Shown: positions 28,496 through 38,083, counted from the stretch's first letter. The stretch is 64,000 bases of DNA from Zhihengliuella flava (GCF_015751895.1 NZ_JADOTZ010000001.1:62001-126000), one strand, 5' to 3'. Numbers and translations are program-made. The notes: generated from the sequence alone by a model not told the origin.

Positions 28496-29707
28496 GTGAT
28501 TGAAGCCAACTCCCTTCGCCTTTTCAGCTCCGAGTCGGTGACCGAAGGTCACCCCGATAAGATCTGCGATCAGATTAGTGACGCGATCCTCGATGCCATG
28601 CTCGAGCAGGATCCCAACAGCCGAGTTGCCGTCGAAACGATGACAACGACGGGCCTGGTGCACGTCGCCGGTGAGGTCACGACTGAGGGCTATGTCGAAA
28701 TTCCCCGACTGGTGCGGGACACCATTTTGGATATTGGCTACGACTCCTCAGCCAACGGTTTCGACGGCGAGCGGTGTGGTGTTTCCATCTCCATCGGTCA
28801 GCAGTCCCCGGAAATCTCGGCCGGCGTTGAGACCTCACTTGAGGTACGTTCCGGCCGCTCGACGGATCCGCGCGATGCCCAGGGGGCCGGGGACCAAGGC
28901 ATCATGTTTGGGTACGCGACAGATGAGACGGATGTGCTCATGCCAACACCGATCTATCTGGCGCACAGACTCTCCGAACGCCTGACGGAGGTCCGCAAAT
29001 CGGGCGCGCAGCCGCTGCTGCGCCCGGACGGTAAGACGCAGGTCACGATCGGCTACGACGGCGACCGGCCGGTCGCCGTGGACACAGTCGTCATCTCTGC
29101 CCAGCACGCCCGAGAGCTGGAACTGGGCGACCTGCAGGAGATCCTGGCGCGGGACGTCCTCTCTCCCGTGCTGGAGGAACTGAACCTCGATTTGGACACG
29201 TCCACGGTCACCCAGATCCTCAATCCAGCGGGTAAGTTCATCGTTGGCGGACCCGTGGGTGATGCGGGCCTGACGGGACGGAAGATCATCGTCGATACCT
29301 ACGGCGGCTTCGCCCGCCACGGAGGTGGAGCCTTTTCCGGCAAGGACCCCTCCAAGGTGGACCGTTCGGCCGCCTACGCGATGCGATGGGTCGCAAAGAA
29401 CATCGTCGCTGCGGGCCTGGCACGCCGAGCCGAGGTCCAGGTGGCTTACGCTATTGGACAGGCTCATCCGGTGGGGCTCTATGTGGAAACTTTTGGCACC
29501 GAAACCGTGGATCCAGCGCGGTTGCCTGACGCGATCCGCGCCATCTTTGATTTGCGTCCGTTGGGCATCATCGACGAACTTGATTTGTTGCGGCCGATCT
29601 ACCAGCGCACGGCTGCGCATGGCCACTTCGGGAGGACCGATGACGGGTTCCCGTGGGAGGCGACGAATCGAGTGGAGGAGCTGCGTCGTTTCTTCAGTGC
29701 GTCATAG
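28496..29707 (+). CDS. metK: S-adenosylmethionine synthetase
   Basis: Makes SAM from methionine and ATP. The 403-residue protein has [20 protein letters not shown] (Mg/ATP), [16 protein letters not shown], and the [19 protein letters not shown] loop. GTG 28496 gives the normal N-terminus; the frame remains open far upstream inside coaBC, which is rejected as a shadow. The gene begins 10 nt after the coaBC stop. Confidence 0.97.
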   Translation: MIEANSLRLFSSESVTEGHPDKICDQISDAILDAMLEQDPNSRVAVETMTTTGLVHVAGEVTTEGYVEIPRLVRDTILDIGYDSSANGFDGERCGVSISIGQQSPEISAGVETSLEVRSGRSTDPRDAQGAGDQGIMFGYATDETDVLMPTPIYLAHRLSERLTEVRKSGAQPLLRPDGKTQVTIGYDGDRPVAVDTVVISAQHARELELGDLQEILARDVLSPVLEELNLDLDTSTVTQILNPAGKFIVGGPVGDAGLTGRKIIVDTYGGFARHGGGAFSGKDPSKVDRSAAYAMRWVAKNIVAAGLARRAEVQVAYAIGQAHPVGLYVETFGTETVDPARLPDAIRAIFDLRPLGIIDELDLLRPIYQRTAAHGHFGRTDDGFPWEATNRVEELRRFFSAS

Positions 29708-29717
29708 GGGGCTGTAG

Positions 29718-31775
29718 GTGCAAGGAGCTGACGGCGTGGACGCACATCAGCCGTCCCTACTGCAGGGTTTCGCCGCTAGCCCACAGCCACCAGGCAGTCC
29801 TGAGGTGGCCCCGGAAAATCCCGTCGCTCGGGTGATCCTCGAAACACCGGTCCCACACCTCGACCAACCCTATGACTACGCGGTCCCCGCCGACATGGCG
29901 GAGACCGCAGCGGCGGGGTGTCGTGTTCGCGTGCGCTTCGGCGGTCGCGAACTGAACGGATTCATCACGGAACGTCGGCAGACCACCGAGGCGGGAGTGC
30001 GTCTGCAGCCGCTGCGCAAAGTCATTTCGGCGGAACCGGTGTTGCACCCGGAAGTCCTTCGGCTCTGCCGGGCGGTCGCTGAGCGTTCCGCGGGCGTCGT
30101 CGCGGATGTTCTTCGGGCGGCCATACCGCCCCGGATCGCGCGGGTCGAGAAAGAACCCCGGGCCGACGCCGAAGCAGCCCGTCAGGCTCTGGTGGAACCA
30201 ACGCTGAACGCCTACGACGGCGGCGAAGCGTTCTGTGCTGAGCTGGCTGGCGGCCAGTCACCCAAGGCGGTGATCACCATCGCGCCCAACGCGATGCGTG
30301 GATCAGAACCACACGCCACGCCGAACAACTGGCTTAACGTGATGGCGGAGGCTGTGGCCGCCACAGTCGCGTCTGGGCGTGGCGCCGTGGTGGTGGTGCC
30401 GGACCAGCGCGATGTCGACCGCGTCTGCACGTTCTTCGACGAGATCTTCGGTTCGTCGGCCTATGCGCGCCTGACAGCGGAGGACGGGGCCACGCCACGC
30501 TACCGCAATTTCTTGGCGGTCAGCAGGGGCGAGGTCAAGATCGTCGTCGGCACTCGATCGGCGGCATTCGCGCCCGTGCGCAACCTCGGTTTGGTCCTCG
30601 TGTGGGAGGATCACGATTCCTCGCACGCTGAGCCACGGGCGCCCTACCACCACGTGCGCGAAACCCTCCTCTTACGCAGCGAATTGGAGGACTGTGGCCT
30701 GCTCGTCGCGGGATGGTCTCGGTCTCCGGAGGCTCAACGCCTCGTCCTCACTGGCTGGGCCCGCGAGCTGACGTTGCCCCGGCCTGCTTTGAGGAGCCGC
30801 GCACCACGCGTCACGGCAACGTCAGCTTCATATGAGGTGGAACGAGACCCGACACTTCACGCCGCCCGTTTACCGGCGGCCGCGTGGAAAGCTGCTCACG
30901 ACGGGCTTGAGCGCGGGCCCGTCCTCGTGCAAGTGGCGCGCACCGGATTCATTCCTGCCCTGCGCTGCGAACGATGCCGTGAATCGGCGCGGTGCCTCGA
31001 GTGTCAGGGGCCGCTGGCTCTCGACGCCAGCCGCAGAGATCCTCAGTGTCGTTGGTGCGGCACCGTGGCCCACGGCTGGGCTTGCTTGGCGTGTGGTGGT
31101 CAACGCCTGCGCGCGGCCTCCATCGGTGCGGATCGAACCGCAGAGGAGCTGGGGCGGGCGTTCCCTCGGGCGCGCATCGTGTCAGCAACCGGCGCTCGGC
31201 CGTCGTCGGACGTCTCGGGTACCGGCACTCTTGTCGTCGCAACGCCCGGCGCGGAACCCGTAGCGGACGGCGGGTATGCCGCCGTCGTGCTCCTCGATGG
31301 AGATCGGATGCTGGCGCGTGATTCGCTTCGGACAGCGGAAGAAGTCCTGCATCGGTGGTTCGCCGCCGCTGCGTTGGCCAGGCCACAGGCCGAGGGGGGA
31401 GTCGTGGTCGTCACGGCGGCCGACTCTCCGGTGGTGCAAGCCTTGGTCCGCTGGGACGCGGCAGGCTTCGCCGAGCGAGAGCTGGTTGACCGCCGAGAAA
31501 TCGGGCTGCCGCCGGCCGTGCGCAGCGCGGCGCTCACGGGGCCGGTGGAGGCTGTGGACGCGTTCATCGGGCGGCTCGAGCTGCCCCCGACTGTCCAGCG
31601 CGTCGGGCCGGTCATCCTGGAGCAGGAGGAGGCCCGGCACCACCGTTGGCTGTTGTTCTTTCGGCACAGCGACGGCCCGGCCGTGACGGCGGCCTTACGC
31701 CATCGACGCGCGGTCGGCTCGGCCAACCGGGAACCCGTCGTCAATATTCGGGTCGACGGCGACACCCAGCTCTAG
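29718..31775 (+). CDS. priA: PriA-like primosomal protein lacking helicase motifs
   Basis: Replication-restart protein N', 685 residues. The N-terminal DNA 3'-end binding domain (about 38-140), the zinc cysteines (CERCRESARCLEC and CRWCGT...CLAC, near 414-457) and the C-terminal PriA domain are kept. However the Walker A lysine is gone (the equivalent region reads APNAMRGSEPHA) and the DEEH box is WEDHDSSHAE. Actinobacterial PriA proteins are commonly such ATPase-dead versions, so DNA binding and scaffolding are more likely than unwinding. It lies 10 nt after metK. Confidence 0.93.
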   Translation: MQGADGVDAHQPSLLQGFAASPQPPGSPEVAPENPVARVILETPVPHLDQPYDYAVPADMAETAAAGCRVRVRFGGRELNGFITERRQTTEAGVRLQPLRKVISAEPVLHPEVLRLCRAVAERSAGVVADVLRAAIPPRIARVEKEPRADAEAARQALVEPTLNAYDGGEAFCAELAGGQSPKAVITIAPNAMRGSEPHATPNNWLNVMAEAVAATVASGRGAVVVVPDQRDVDRVCTFFDEIFGSSAYARLTAEDGATPRYRNFLAVSRGEVKIVVGTRSAAFAPVRNLGLVLVWEDHDSSHAEPRAPYHHVRETLLLRSELEDCGLLVAGWSRSPEAQRLVLTGWARELTLPRPALRSRAPRVTATSASYEVERDPTLHAARLPAAAWKAAHDGLERGPVLVQVARTGFIPALRCERCRESARCLECQGPLALDASRRDPQCRWCGTVAHGWACLACGGQRLRAASIGADRTAEELGRAFPRARIVSATGARPSSDVSGTGTLVVATPGAEPVADGGYAAVVLLDGDRMLARDSLRTAEEVLHRWFAAAALARPQAEGGVVVVTAADSPVVQALVRWDAAGFAERELVDRREIGLPPAVRSAALTGPVEAVDAFIGRLELPPTVQRVGPVILEQEEARHHRWLLFFRHSDGPAVTAALRHRRAVGSANREPVVNIRVDGDTQL

Positions 31776-31834
31776 CAGATCGCCGCCCGCAGCTGACTCA
31801 GATGCACTGCTGAGGACGACGACGCACGCGGCAT

Positions 31835-32728
31835 TCAGGTCGACGTGAAGGCGCGAATCGCGTCGGCAGCGCGCGCCGGCGATTCATAGTGAATGAGGTG
31901 TCCCACGTCGTTGTACACCTCGAGGCGCGCACCGGTGATGCGCGCGGCCAGAGCGCGTTGACTGGCCGGGCTCCCCAACTCGTCGAGGGCGCCGGCCAGC
32001 AAGAGCGTGGGCAGCTTCAGCCGATCCGCGTCATCTAAGACGGTGCGAGTGATCGACGCATTGAAGGCCTCGACCAAAGCTGTGCGCGAGGTGAAGCCAC
32101 CAAAGTAGCGCCGGTGTTCCGAGCGCACGAAGTCGCGCAGGGCCGGATCCGGTGACTTGGTCATCGTGGCGGACATGAGGTCGGTGATCAATCGGGCCCG
32201 CAGCAGCGGAACGCCAAACCGCTCCGGTAGGACCGCTGAGACCCGGTAGAAAAGGAGCGCGGCTCGGGACAGCAGCGCCTCGGAGCCTTCGAGCGCCGGC
32301 TCGCTGATGGGGTTGATCAAGACGAGGCGAGCCCAAGCCTCAGGCCGAGCCGCGGCGTCGTGAGCGGCGACGAGTGAACCGAAGGAGTGCCCCAGGAGCG
32401 TGGCGGTGCTCGGCACGTCCAAGTCGCGGGTGATGTGAGCGATGACCCGGGCATACCCGGGAACGTCGTGGTGGGTTGGTGTTGGGGCCGCGGTACCAAA
32501 AGCACTCGAGGCGCCAAACCCCGGTAGATCCGGAATCACGATCGTGCGGTCAGGGAGCGCGGCGACGATACGCTCCAGGCCATGATGATCGCCTCGGAAC
32601 CCGTGCACACCGACGACGACGGGCGGAGGTGAGCTGGTGCGCGTCACGGCCGGGTAGGTCCAGCAGCGTACGGTGGCGCCGTCGACGACGTGCGTGCTAA
32701 CAAGAGCGGAGCGGGACGTCATGACCAT
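31835..32728 (-). CDS. Alpha/beta hydrolase
   Basis: This 297-residue alpha/beta hydrolase-fold protein has oxyanion region GVHGFRGDHHG, nucleophile elbow GHSFGS (Ser), acid residue in LLLAGALDELGSP and the catalytic His in DVGHLIHYE. The substrate is unknown; esterases, lipases and C-C hydrolases share these motifs. The ATG at 32728 lies 4 nt past the stop of the SorC-type regulator, so the two form an operon divergent from glpD. A role in releasing glycerol from esters is an attractive inference only. ATG 32722 is an alternative start. Confidence 0.9.
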   Translation of the reverse strand: MVMTSRSALVSTHVVDGATVRCWTYPAVTRTSSPPPVVVGVHGFRGDHHGLERIVAALPDRTIVIPDLPGFGASSAFGTAAPTPTHHDVPGYARVIAHITRDLDVPSTATLLGHSFGSLVAAHDAAARPEAWARLVLINPISEPALEGSEALLSRAALLFYRVSAVLPERFGVPLLRARLITDLMSATMTKSPDPALRDFVRSEHRRYFGGFTSRTALVEAFNASITRTVLDDADRLKLPTLLLAGALDELGSPASQRALAARITGARLEVYNDVGHLIHYESPARAADAIRAFTST

Positions 32729-32732
32729 CAAT

Positions 32733-33740
32733 CTACCGTTCCTGCTGGTGGCGCTCGTGGTACCGCACGAGGTGCCGCGCGGCGCCCTCATCCACCACGA
32801 GGTCAGTGATATAGCCCGCGTGGAGGGCGGCGGCGAGGGCCGGAACCTTGGACCTGCCAGCGACGGCGCAGAGGCGTCGGGGCACGGCCTTGAACTGGTC
32901 CAAGGGCGGTCCGGTGGACCGGGCATTGATGTCAATGCCGCTCGTCTGACCATCGGCACGGAAGAAGACGGTGGCGATATCGCCGACCACACCCTGTTCG
33001 CGTAAGGCGGTGATCTCAGCGGGGGTCAGGTAGCCACCGCGATAGACGTGACTGGGGACCTCCGCGCCGATGGTGCCGAGGCCAAAGATGGCAAGCCCCA
33101 TGTGCTCGTGGAGGTTCAGCACACGTTGAACGGAGCGCTCCTGCCACATCAAGGCCCGCGTCTGGGCATGGTCGAAGAACGTCGGTACGGGGAATTGCTC
33201 CACTCTGGCACCGAAGGCTGTTCCGAAACGATGGAGGATTTCTGTGGCGTAGCCGATTCCGGACGATTGCGTGTTGCCGGAGCCGTTGAGCTGGACGATC
33301 ACGGAGTCGTGGGTGGGCTTGTGTTTGAGGTGGCGGCTGATGGCGCTCATGGTCGAACCCCATGCCACGCCCAGCGTCATCTCTGAATCGACCAGTCCGC
33401 TGACCACGTGTGCAGCTTGGAGCGCTACTCGATCCAGCACTTGGGCCTCGCTCAGTCCACCGTCGGTCGGGACCACATGGACGCGGACACCGAAAATGCG
33501 CGCGATCGATGCCGCCGTCTGCGGGGCTTGGCGGTCGAGCTCCGTGATGGAGATCGTGACCATGCCGGCGTCCCGTGCGTAGGTCAGGAGGCGAGAAACC
33601 GTCGACCGTGACGTACCCAAGTCGCGGGCGATCCGGTCCATGGTGAGGTGCTGTACGTAGTACAGATGGGAGGCCCGTAACGCTTGAGCGTCGCGGCGTT
33701 GGGACGCCTCCGTCCGGTGATGCTGCTCACGTTTTCTCAC
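32733..33740 (-). CDS. SorC-type sugar-binding transcriptional regulator of the glp cluster
   Basis: This 335-residue regulator has an N-terminal helix-turn-helix (about 18-50, MDRIARDLGTSRSTVSRLL) and a C-terminal SorC/DeoR effector-binding domain that binds phosphorylated sugars (GVAWGSTMSAI, GLGTIG, GDIATVFF, AVAGRSKVPAL). GTG 33740 has GGAGG 5 nt upstream; ATG 33785 is in frame and would add 15 residues but has no ribosome-binding site. It diverges from glpD-glpF-glpK, with a palindrome between them, so glycerol 3-phosphate or dihydroxyacetone phosphate is a likely effector. That is inference from context. Confidence 0.9.
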   Translation of the reverse strand: MRKREQHHRTEASQRRDAQALRASHLYYVQHLTMDRIARDLGTSRSTVSRLLTYARDAGMVTISITELDRQAPQTAASIARIFGVRVHVVPTDGGLSEAQVLDRVALQAAHVVSGLVDSEMTLGVAWGSTMSAISRHLKHKPTHDSVIVQLNGSGNTQSSGIGYATEILHRFGTAFGARVEQFPVPTFFDHAQTRALMWQERSVQRVLNLHEHMGLAIFGLGTIGAEVPSHVYRGGYLTPAEITALREQGVVGDIATVFFRADGQTSGIDINARSTGPPLDQFKAVPRRLCAVAGRSKVPALAAALHAGYITDLVVDEGAARHLVRYHERHQQER

Positions 33741-33786
33741 GCTGGCCTCCGAGTCCTCATGGTGAAGTAGCCGTCTGCGCTCCATA

Positions 33787-33804
33787 ATTGCACGTTTGTG
33801 CAAT
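33787..33804. promoter_or_regulatory. Candidate operator for the SorC-type regulator
   Basis: Perfect 7-bp inverted repeat ATTGCAC-GTTT-GTGCAAT in the divergent regulator/glpD gap, 5 bp from the TTGACC hexamer used below as the glpD -35. Size and symmetry fit a SorC/DeoR-family operator. Binding is not proven. Confidence 0.6.
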
Positions 33805-33808
33805 GACG

Positions 33809-33868
33809 TTGACCGACTGTGCGGTGTTTCCAAGACTGAACCTGTGACCGGGTGTTAGTGGTCACAGG
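33809..33868 (+). promoter_or_regulatory. glpD promoter and leader inverted repeat
   Basis: TTGACC (33809-33814) is followed after 17 nt by AAGACT (33832-33837). The predicted transcript would begin close to a perfect 9-bp inverted repeat, CCTGTGACC (33841-33849) and GGTCACAGG (33860-33868), with a 10-nt spacer. It could fold as a 5'-terminal hairpin or be a second operator. Its TGTGA/TCACA halves recall Crp sites, but the spacing is N14 instead of N6. Confidence 0.45.
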
Positions 33869-33899
33869 ACAAGAACTTTTTTGAGGAGCTACCAGCACC

Positions 33900-35591
33900 G
33901 TGCACACCGACCAGACACGTCAGATTGTTCGCCATCTCCACCAGCGTCCCCGGGCCCGGGTGCTCGTGGTGGGCGGGGGGATCAATGGCGTTGCGACCTT
34001 CCGCGACCTCGCGCTTCAGGGGGTGGACGTGACGCTCGTCGAGCGGGGGGACTACTGCCAAGGTGCCTCCGGCGCCTCGAGCCATATGATCCATGGCGGT
34101 ATTCGGTATCTGGAAAATGGCGAGTTCCGGCTCGTCCATGAGTCGGTCCAGGAGCGCAACAATCTTTTGGAAGTGGCTGCGCATCACGTCAAGCCGCTGC
34201 GCACCACGATCCCGATCTTTTCGACGTTCTCGGGGATCCTTTCGGCACCGCTGCGTTTTCTGACGCACCGTTCCGGCAAACCGACCGAGCGAGGTGCCGT
34301 CCTCATCAAGCTCGGGCTGATGATGTATGACGCGTTCGCGGGCATCAAGCGCAATACGCCGTGGCACACGTTCGTCGGCCGCCGAGGAAGCCTGGCAGCA
34401 CTCCCGCACTTGCGCGACGACGTAAAGTACACCGCCACCTACTTCGATGCCTCGGTGCACAACCCGGAGCGCCTCACGCTGGACGTCTTGCGCGATGGCC
34501 TCGCTGCCAATCCGCAGGCACGCGCCGTGAATTACGTTTCGCTGGTGGGCAACGACGGCGGCGCCGCGACGCTACGCGACGAGCTGACGGGTGAAACGTT
34601 TGAGTTTGCCGCGGACGTGATCGTCAATGCGACCGGCGCGTGGACTGACCAGACCAATACCGACATGGGCGCCCCAACCCGCTATATGGGCGGCACCAAG
34701 GGGTCCCACATCGTCTTGGATCATCCTGAATTGCACGCCGCCTGCGCCGGACGCGAGATCTTCTTCGAGCACACGGATGGACGGATCGTTCTCATCTACC
34801 CCCTGGGCGATCGCGTCCTCGTGGGTACCACGGACATCGATGCCGACATGAGTGTCGACGCCGTCTGCACGGAGGAGGAAGTGGACTACTTCTTCGACCT
34901 CGTGAGCCACGTGTTTCCTGCGATCCGCCTCGAGAGATCACAGATCGTCTACCGCTTCTCCGGGGTTCGTCCACTCCCGCGCCACGACGACACTGCTCCG
35001 GGGTTTGTTTCTCGCGACTACCGCATTGAGCGGCGTGAGGCGGGCAATGTTGTCTTGTCCTTGGTCGGAGGCAAATGGACCACGTTCCGCGCCGTAGCGG
35101 AGGAGTTGACGGACCACGTGTTGGGGGAGGTGGGCCTGTCCCGTTCTGTTCAGACCACCCGCTTGCCGATCGGCGGCGGCCGCAACTACCCGACCACGGA
35201 CGACGGCCGCCGCGCCTGGGTGGCGGCGCGCACTGAGTACGCCAGCACAGAACGTCTCCACGTTCTTCTGGAGCGCTACGGCACCCGCGCCGATGACGTT
35301 TTGCCCTACCTCCAGCACGACGACGCGCCCGTGTCCGGACTAGGCGACCCCAACGAGCTCAGCACAGCGGAGCTGGCGTACATGGTCGACCACGAGCAGA
35401 TCGGCCACCTGATTGACGTGTTGGTGCGCCGGACGGCCCTCGCCTTCCGCGGGCTCGTGAACCGTGAGCTTGTTGCTGCCATCGCTGACGAGCTCGCCAG
35501 GCGCCTCGGCTGGGACGCCGATCGCCGGGCGGAGGAGATCCGCGGGTGCGAGAAGGTCCTGCTCGACCTGCACCAGGTGGAGCTGGTCTAG
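33900..35591 (+). CDS. glpD: Glycerol-3-phosphate dehydrogenase (FAD-dependent)
   Basis: Membrane-associated flavoprotein that oxidises glycerol 3-phosphate to dihydroxyacetone phosphate and feeds electrons to quinone. The 563-residue protein has the N-terminal FAD Rossmann motif VLVVGGGINGVATFRDLALQ, the substrate region GASGASSHMIHGGIRYLENG and the C-terminal GlpD cap domain. GTG 33900 follows GAGGAG. It is first in the glpD-glpF-glpK cluster. Confidence 0.96.
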   Translation: MHTDQTRQIVRHLHQRPRARVLVVGGGINGVATFRDLALQGVDVTLVERGDYCQGASGASSHMIHGGIRYLENGEFRLVHESVQERNNLLEVAAHHVKPLRTTIPIFSTFSGILSAPLRFLTHRSGKPTERGAVLIKLGLMMYDAFAGIKRNTPWHTFVGRRGSLAALPHLRDDVKYTATYFDASVHNPERLTLDVLRDGLAANPQARAVNYVSLVGNDGGAATLRDELTGETFEFAADVIVNATGAWTDQTNTDMGAPTRYMGGTKGSHIVLDHPELHAACAGREIFFEHTDGRIVLIYPLGDRVLVGTTDIDADMSVDAVCTEEEVDYFFDLVSHVFPAIRLERSQIVYRFSGVRPLPRHDDTAPGFVSRDYRIERREAGNVVLSLVGGKWTTFRAVAEELTDHVLGEVGLSRSVQTTRLPIGGGRNYPTTDDGRRAWVAARTEYASTERLHVLLERYGTRADDVLPYLQHDDAPVSGLGDPNELSTAELAYMVDHEQIGHLIDVLVRRTALAFRGLVNRELVAAIADELARRLGWDADRRAEEIRGCEKVLLDLHQVELV

Positions 35592-35647
35592 AGCCACCCC
35601 TGAGAGTTTGAACCCAACCCATCAGTAACTGACAAAGGAGTCATCGC

Positions 35648-36379
35648 ATGACCGTTCACATATTCATCGCCGAGATGCTCGGCACCATGACCCTCTTGGC
35701 CCTCGGTTGTGGCGTCGTCGCCAACGTCGTCCTCGCTAAGACAAAGGGCAACAGCGGCGGGTGGCTGCTCATCAACTTTGGTTGGGGTCTCGGCGTGTTC
35801 TCCGGTGTGTTCGTGGCCGCGAGCTCAGGCGCCCACCTGAACCCGGCCGTGACCGTCGGGCTGCTGTCGAACCCTGACATTTCTGAATTCGCCGACGGCG
35901 TCCCGGCGACGTTCGCGAATGCGTTGCTCTATTTTGTTGCGCAGATGATCGGTGCCTTCCTGGGTGCCGTCCTCGCTTGGCTGACCTATAAGAATCATTT
36001 CGATTCGCCGGAGACCGATGCCGCAGGGAAACTGGCGGTGTTCTCCACGGGTCCGGAGATTCGCAACAAGCCGTGGAACGTAGTGACGGAAATTGTGGGC
36101 ACGTTCTTCCTCGTCTTCGTGCTGGGCGCCTTCGGCGGAACGCCACACGGGTTGGGACCGCTGGCGGCCGGCCTGTTGGTGCTGGCGATTGGTGCCTCCC
36201 TGGGTGGCCCGACCGGATACGCCATCAACCCGGCCCGTGACTTGGGTCCACGTATTGCCCACGCCCTCTTGCCGATCAAGGGCAAGGGCGGTAGTGATTG
36301 GAGCTATTCGTGGGTCCCGATCGTGGGTCCCCTCGTGGGCGGCATCATCGGCGGCCTGGCCGCTGGGGCCGTCTTCTAA
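35648..36379 (+). CDS. glpF: Glycerol uptake facilitator (aquaglyceroporin)
   Basis: Six-helix channel of the MIP family, 243 residues. Both pore motifs are present: HLNPAVTVG (near 60) and INPARDLGPRIAHALLP (near 195), and the Asp after the second NPAR is the aquaglyceroporin signature. Strong ribosome-binding site AAAGGAG. It lets glycerol diffuse in for trapping by GlpK, encoded next. Confidence 0.97.
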   Translation: MTVHIFIAEMLGTMTLLALGCGVVANVVLAKTKGNSGGWLLINFGWGLGVFSGVFVAASSGAHLNPAVTVGLLSNPDISEFADGVPATFANALLYFVAQMIGAFLGAVLAWLTYKNHFDSPETDAAGKLAVFSTGPEIRNKPWNVVTEIVGTFFLVFVLGAFGGTPHGLGPLAAGLLVLAIGASLGGPTGYAINPARDLGPRIAHALLPIKGKGGSDWSYSWVPIVGPLVGGIIGGLAAGAVF

Positions 36380-36430
36380 TTCCGCTCCCGCAGTCTGATA
36401 GATCAACCAGTACGTCAAAGGAGACCCAAC

Positions 36431-37942
36431 ATGAGCTACATCATTGCGATCGATCAAGGAACCACGTCGAGCCGGGCGATCGTCTTCGACCACGAAGGCA
36501 ACATCGTGTCGGTCGGCCAGAAGGAACATGAACAGATCCTGCCCAAGGCCGGATGGGTGGAGCACGACGCCGCGGAAATTTGGACGAACGTTCGTGAGGT
36601 GGTCGGCCAAGCGCTGTCTCGGGCGAACCTGACCCGCCACGACATCGACTCGGTCGGCATCACGAACCAGCGCGAAACGGCGGTGGTCTGGGACCGCACC
36701 ACAGGTGAGCCTGTCTATAACGCCATCGTGTGGCAAGACACGCGGACCCAGAGCATCGTTGATGAGCTCGCCTCCGATGGCGGGACTGACCGGTACAAGG
36801 ACCGCGTCGGCTTGCCGCTGGCGACCTATTTTTCAGGCACCAAGATCAAGTGGATCCTCGACAACGTCGACGGAGCGCGGGAGCGCGCCGAGGCCGGCGA
36901 TCTGATGTTTGGCACCACCGATTCGTGGGTGCTGTGGAATCTGACCGGCGGAACCGACGGCGGCGTCCACGCTACCGACGTGACGAACGCGTCGCGCACC
37001 CTCTTTATGGATCTGGACACGTTGACGTGGAACACGGACATCCTGGCGGACTTTGGGGTGCCGGAATCGATGATGCCCGAGATCCGCTCCTCGTCCGAGA
37101 TCTACGGGCACGTCGCGGGGTCACAATTGCTGCGCGAAGTGCCGGTGGCCGGCATCCTCGGTGACCAGCAGGCGGCCACGTTTGGGCAGGCGGCCTTCGG
37201 CAAGGGCGCGGCCAAGAACACGTACGGCACCGGCTGCTTCTTGATCTTCAACACGGGCGAGGAGATCGTCCACTCCGAGAACGGCCTGCTGACCACGATC
37301 GCTTACAAGCTCGGCGAAGAAAAGACGGTGTACGCGCTCGAGGGATCCATCGCGGTGGCCGGTTCGCTCGTCCAATGGTTCCGGGATCAGCTGGGGATCA
37401 TTTCCAGCGCTCCGGAGATCGAGGAGTTGGCGGACCAAGTCGAGGATAACGGCGGTGTGTACATTGTCCCGGCCTTCTCGGGTCTGTTCGCGCCCCATTG
37501 GCGCCCCGAGGCTCGCGGAGCCATCGTCGGCTTGACCCGATTCGCCAACAAGAATCACCTGGCGCGCGCGGCACTGGAGGCCACAGCCTTCCAGACCCGC
37601 GAGGTGCTGGACGCGGTGAATTCGGACGCGGGAGTGCCGCTGAACGAACTGCGCGTTGATGGCGGCATGGTTGCCAATGACGCGCTCATGCAATTCCAGT
37701 CGGACATCCTCGGGGTGCCGGTGGTTCGTCCGAAGATCATCGAGACAACAGCCCTCGGTGCCGCGTACGCGGCGGGTCTGGCCACCGGGTTCTGGAATGA
37801 CTTGGGTGAACTGACGGCCAAGTGGGCCGAGGATCAGCGGTGGGAGCCGAGCATGGACTCCGAAGAACGCGATCGTCAGATGCGCCTGTGGAAGAAGGCC
37901 GTGGACCGCACGCTGGACTGGGTCGACGAGGATGTGAAGTAG
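36431..37942 (+). CDS. glpK: Glycerol kinase
   Basis: ATP-dependent phosphorylation of glycerol to glycerol 3-phosphate. The 503-residue FGGY-family kinase has [19 protein letters not shown] at the N-terminus, [27 protein letters not shown] and the C-terminal [19 protein letters not shown]. Ribosome-binding site AAAGGAGA. It completes a pathway of entry (GlpF), phosphorylation (GlpK) and oxidation (GlpD). Confidence 0.98.
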   Translation: MSYIIAIDQGTTSSRAIVFDHEGNIVSVGQKEHEQILPKAGWVEHDAAEIWTNVREVVGQALSRANLTRHDIDSVGITNQRETAVVWDRTTGEPVYNAIVWQDTRTQSIVDELASDGGTDRYKDRVGLPLATYFSGTKIKWILDNVDGARERAEAGDLMFGTTDSWVLWNLTGGTDGGVHATDVTNASRTLFMDLDTLTWNTDILADFGVPESMMPEIRSSSEIYGHVAGSQLLREVPVAGILGDQQAATFGQAAFGKGAAKNTYGTGCFLIFNTGEEIVHSENGLLTTIAYKLGEEKTVYALEGSIAVAGSLVQWFRDQLGIISSAPEIEELADQVEDNGGVYIVPAFSGLFAPHWRPEARGAIVGLTRFANKNHLARAALEATAFQTREVLDAVNSDAGVPLNELRVDGGMVANDALMQFQSDILGVPVVRPKIIETTALGAAYAAGLATGFWNDLGELTAKWAEDQRWEPSMDSEERDRQMRLWKKAVDRTLDWVDEDVK

Positions 37943-37979
37943 GTCCTCGGAGGGCCTCCGGCGACCCCAGCCCCACGGA

Positions 37980-38013
37980 GGACGACGACGGCGGTGCCGC
38001 GCCGTCGTCGTCC
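37980..38013 (+). terminator. Hairpin terminator of the glp operon
   Basis: A perfect 14-bp stem (37980-37993 with 38000-38013) with a 6-nt loop lies 38 nt past the glpK stop, without a U-tract. It ends 14 nt before the leuS -10. Confidence 0.7.
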
Positions 38014-38026
38014 GCTCGGGGTGCTG

Positions 38027-38032
38027 TAAACT
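38027..38032 (+). promoter_or_regulatory. -10 element of leuS (leaderless leader peptide)
   Basis: TAAACT lies 7 nt before the ATG of the Leu-rich leader peptide at 38040. No ribosome-binding site precedes that ATG, so the RNA probably begins at the peptide start. Confidence 0.55.
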
Positions 38033-38039
38033 GGCGGGC

Positions 38040-38066
38040 ATGGTATTGCGCCTAGCCCTACGTTGA
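38040..38066 (+). CDS. leuS leader peptide MVLRLALR
   Basis: ATG-GTA-TTG-CGC-CTA-GCC-CTA-CGT-TGA encodes eight residues, three of them leucine, two by the rare CTA codon and one by TTG. Position directly after a promoter and before an attenuator marks it as the ribosome-stalling sensor for charged tRNA-Leu. It is too short for a normal gene search. Function is inference from the classical attenuation design; attenuators before leuS have been predicted in some Streptomyces. Confidence 0.7.
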   Translation: MVLRLALR

Positions 38067-38083
38067 CCGCGTGGAGACGCTCC

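Noticed and set aside
28496-28500. SAM riboswitch or other leader for metK
   Set aside because: Only 10 nt separate coaBC from metK and a -10 element lies 7 nt before the start, so there is no room for a structured leader.
33843-33866. Crp/GlxR site TGTGA...TCACA before glpD
   Set aside because: The half sites are separated by 14 bases where Crp-type operators have 6, so I report it only as an inverted repeat.
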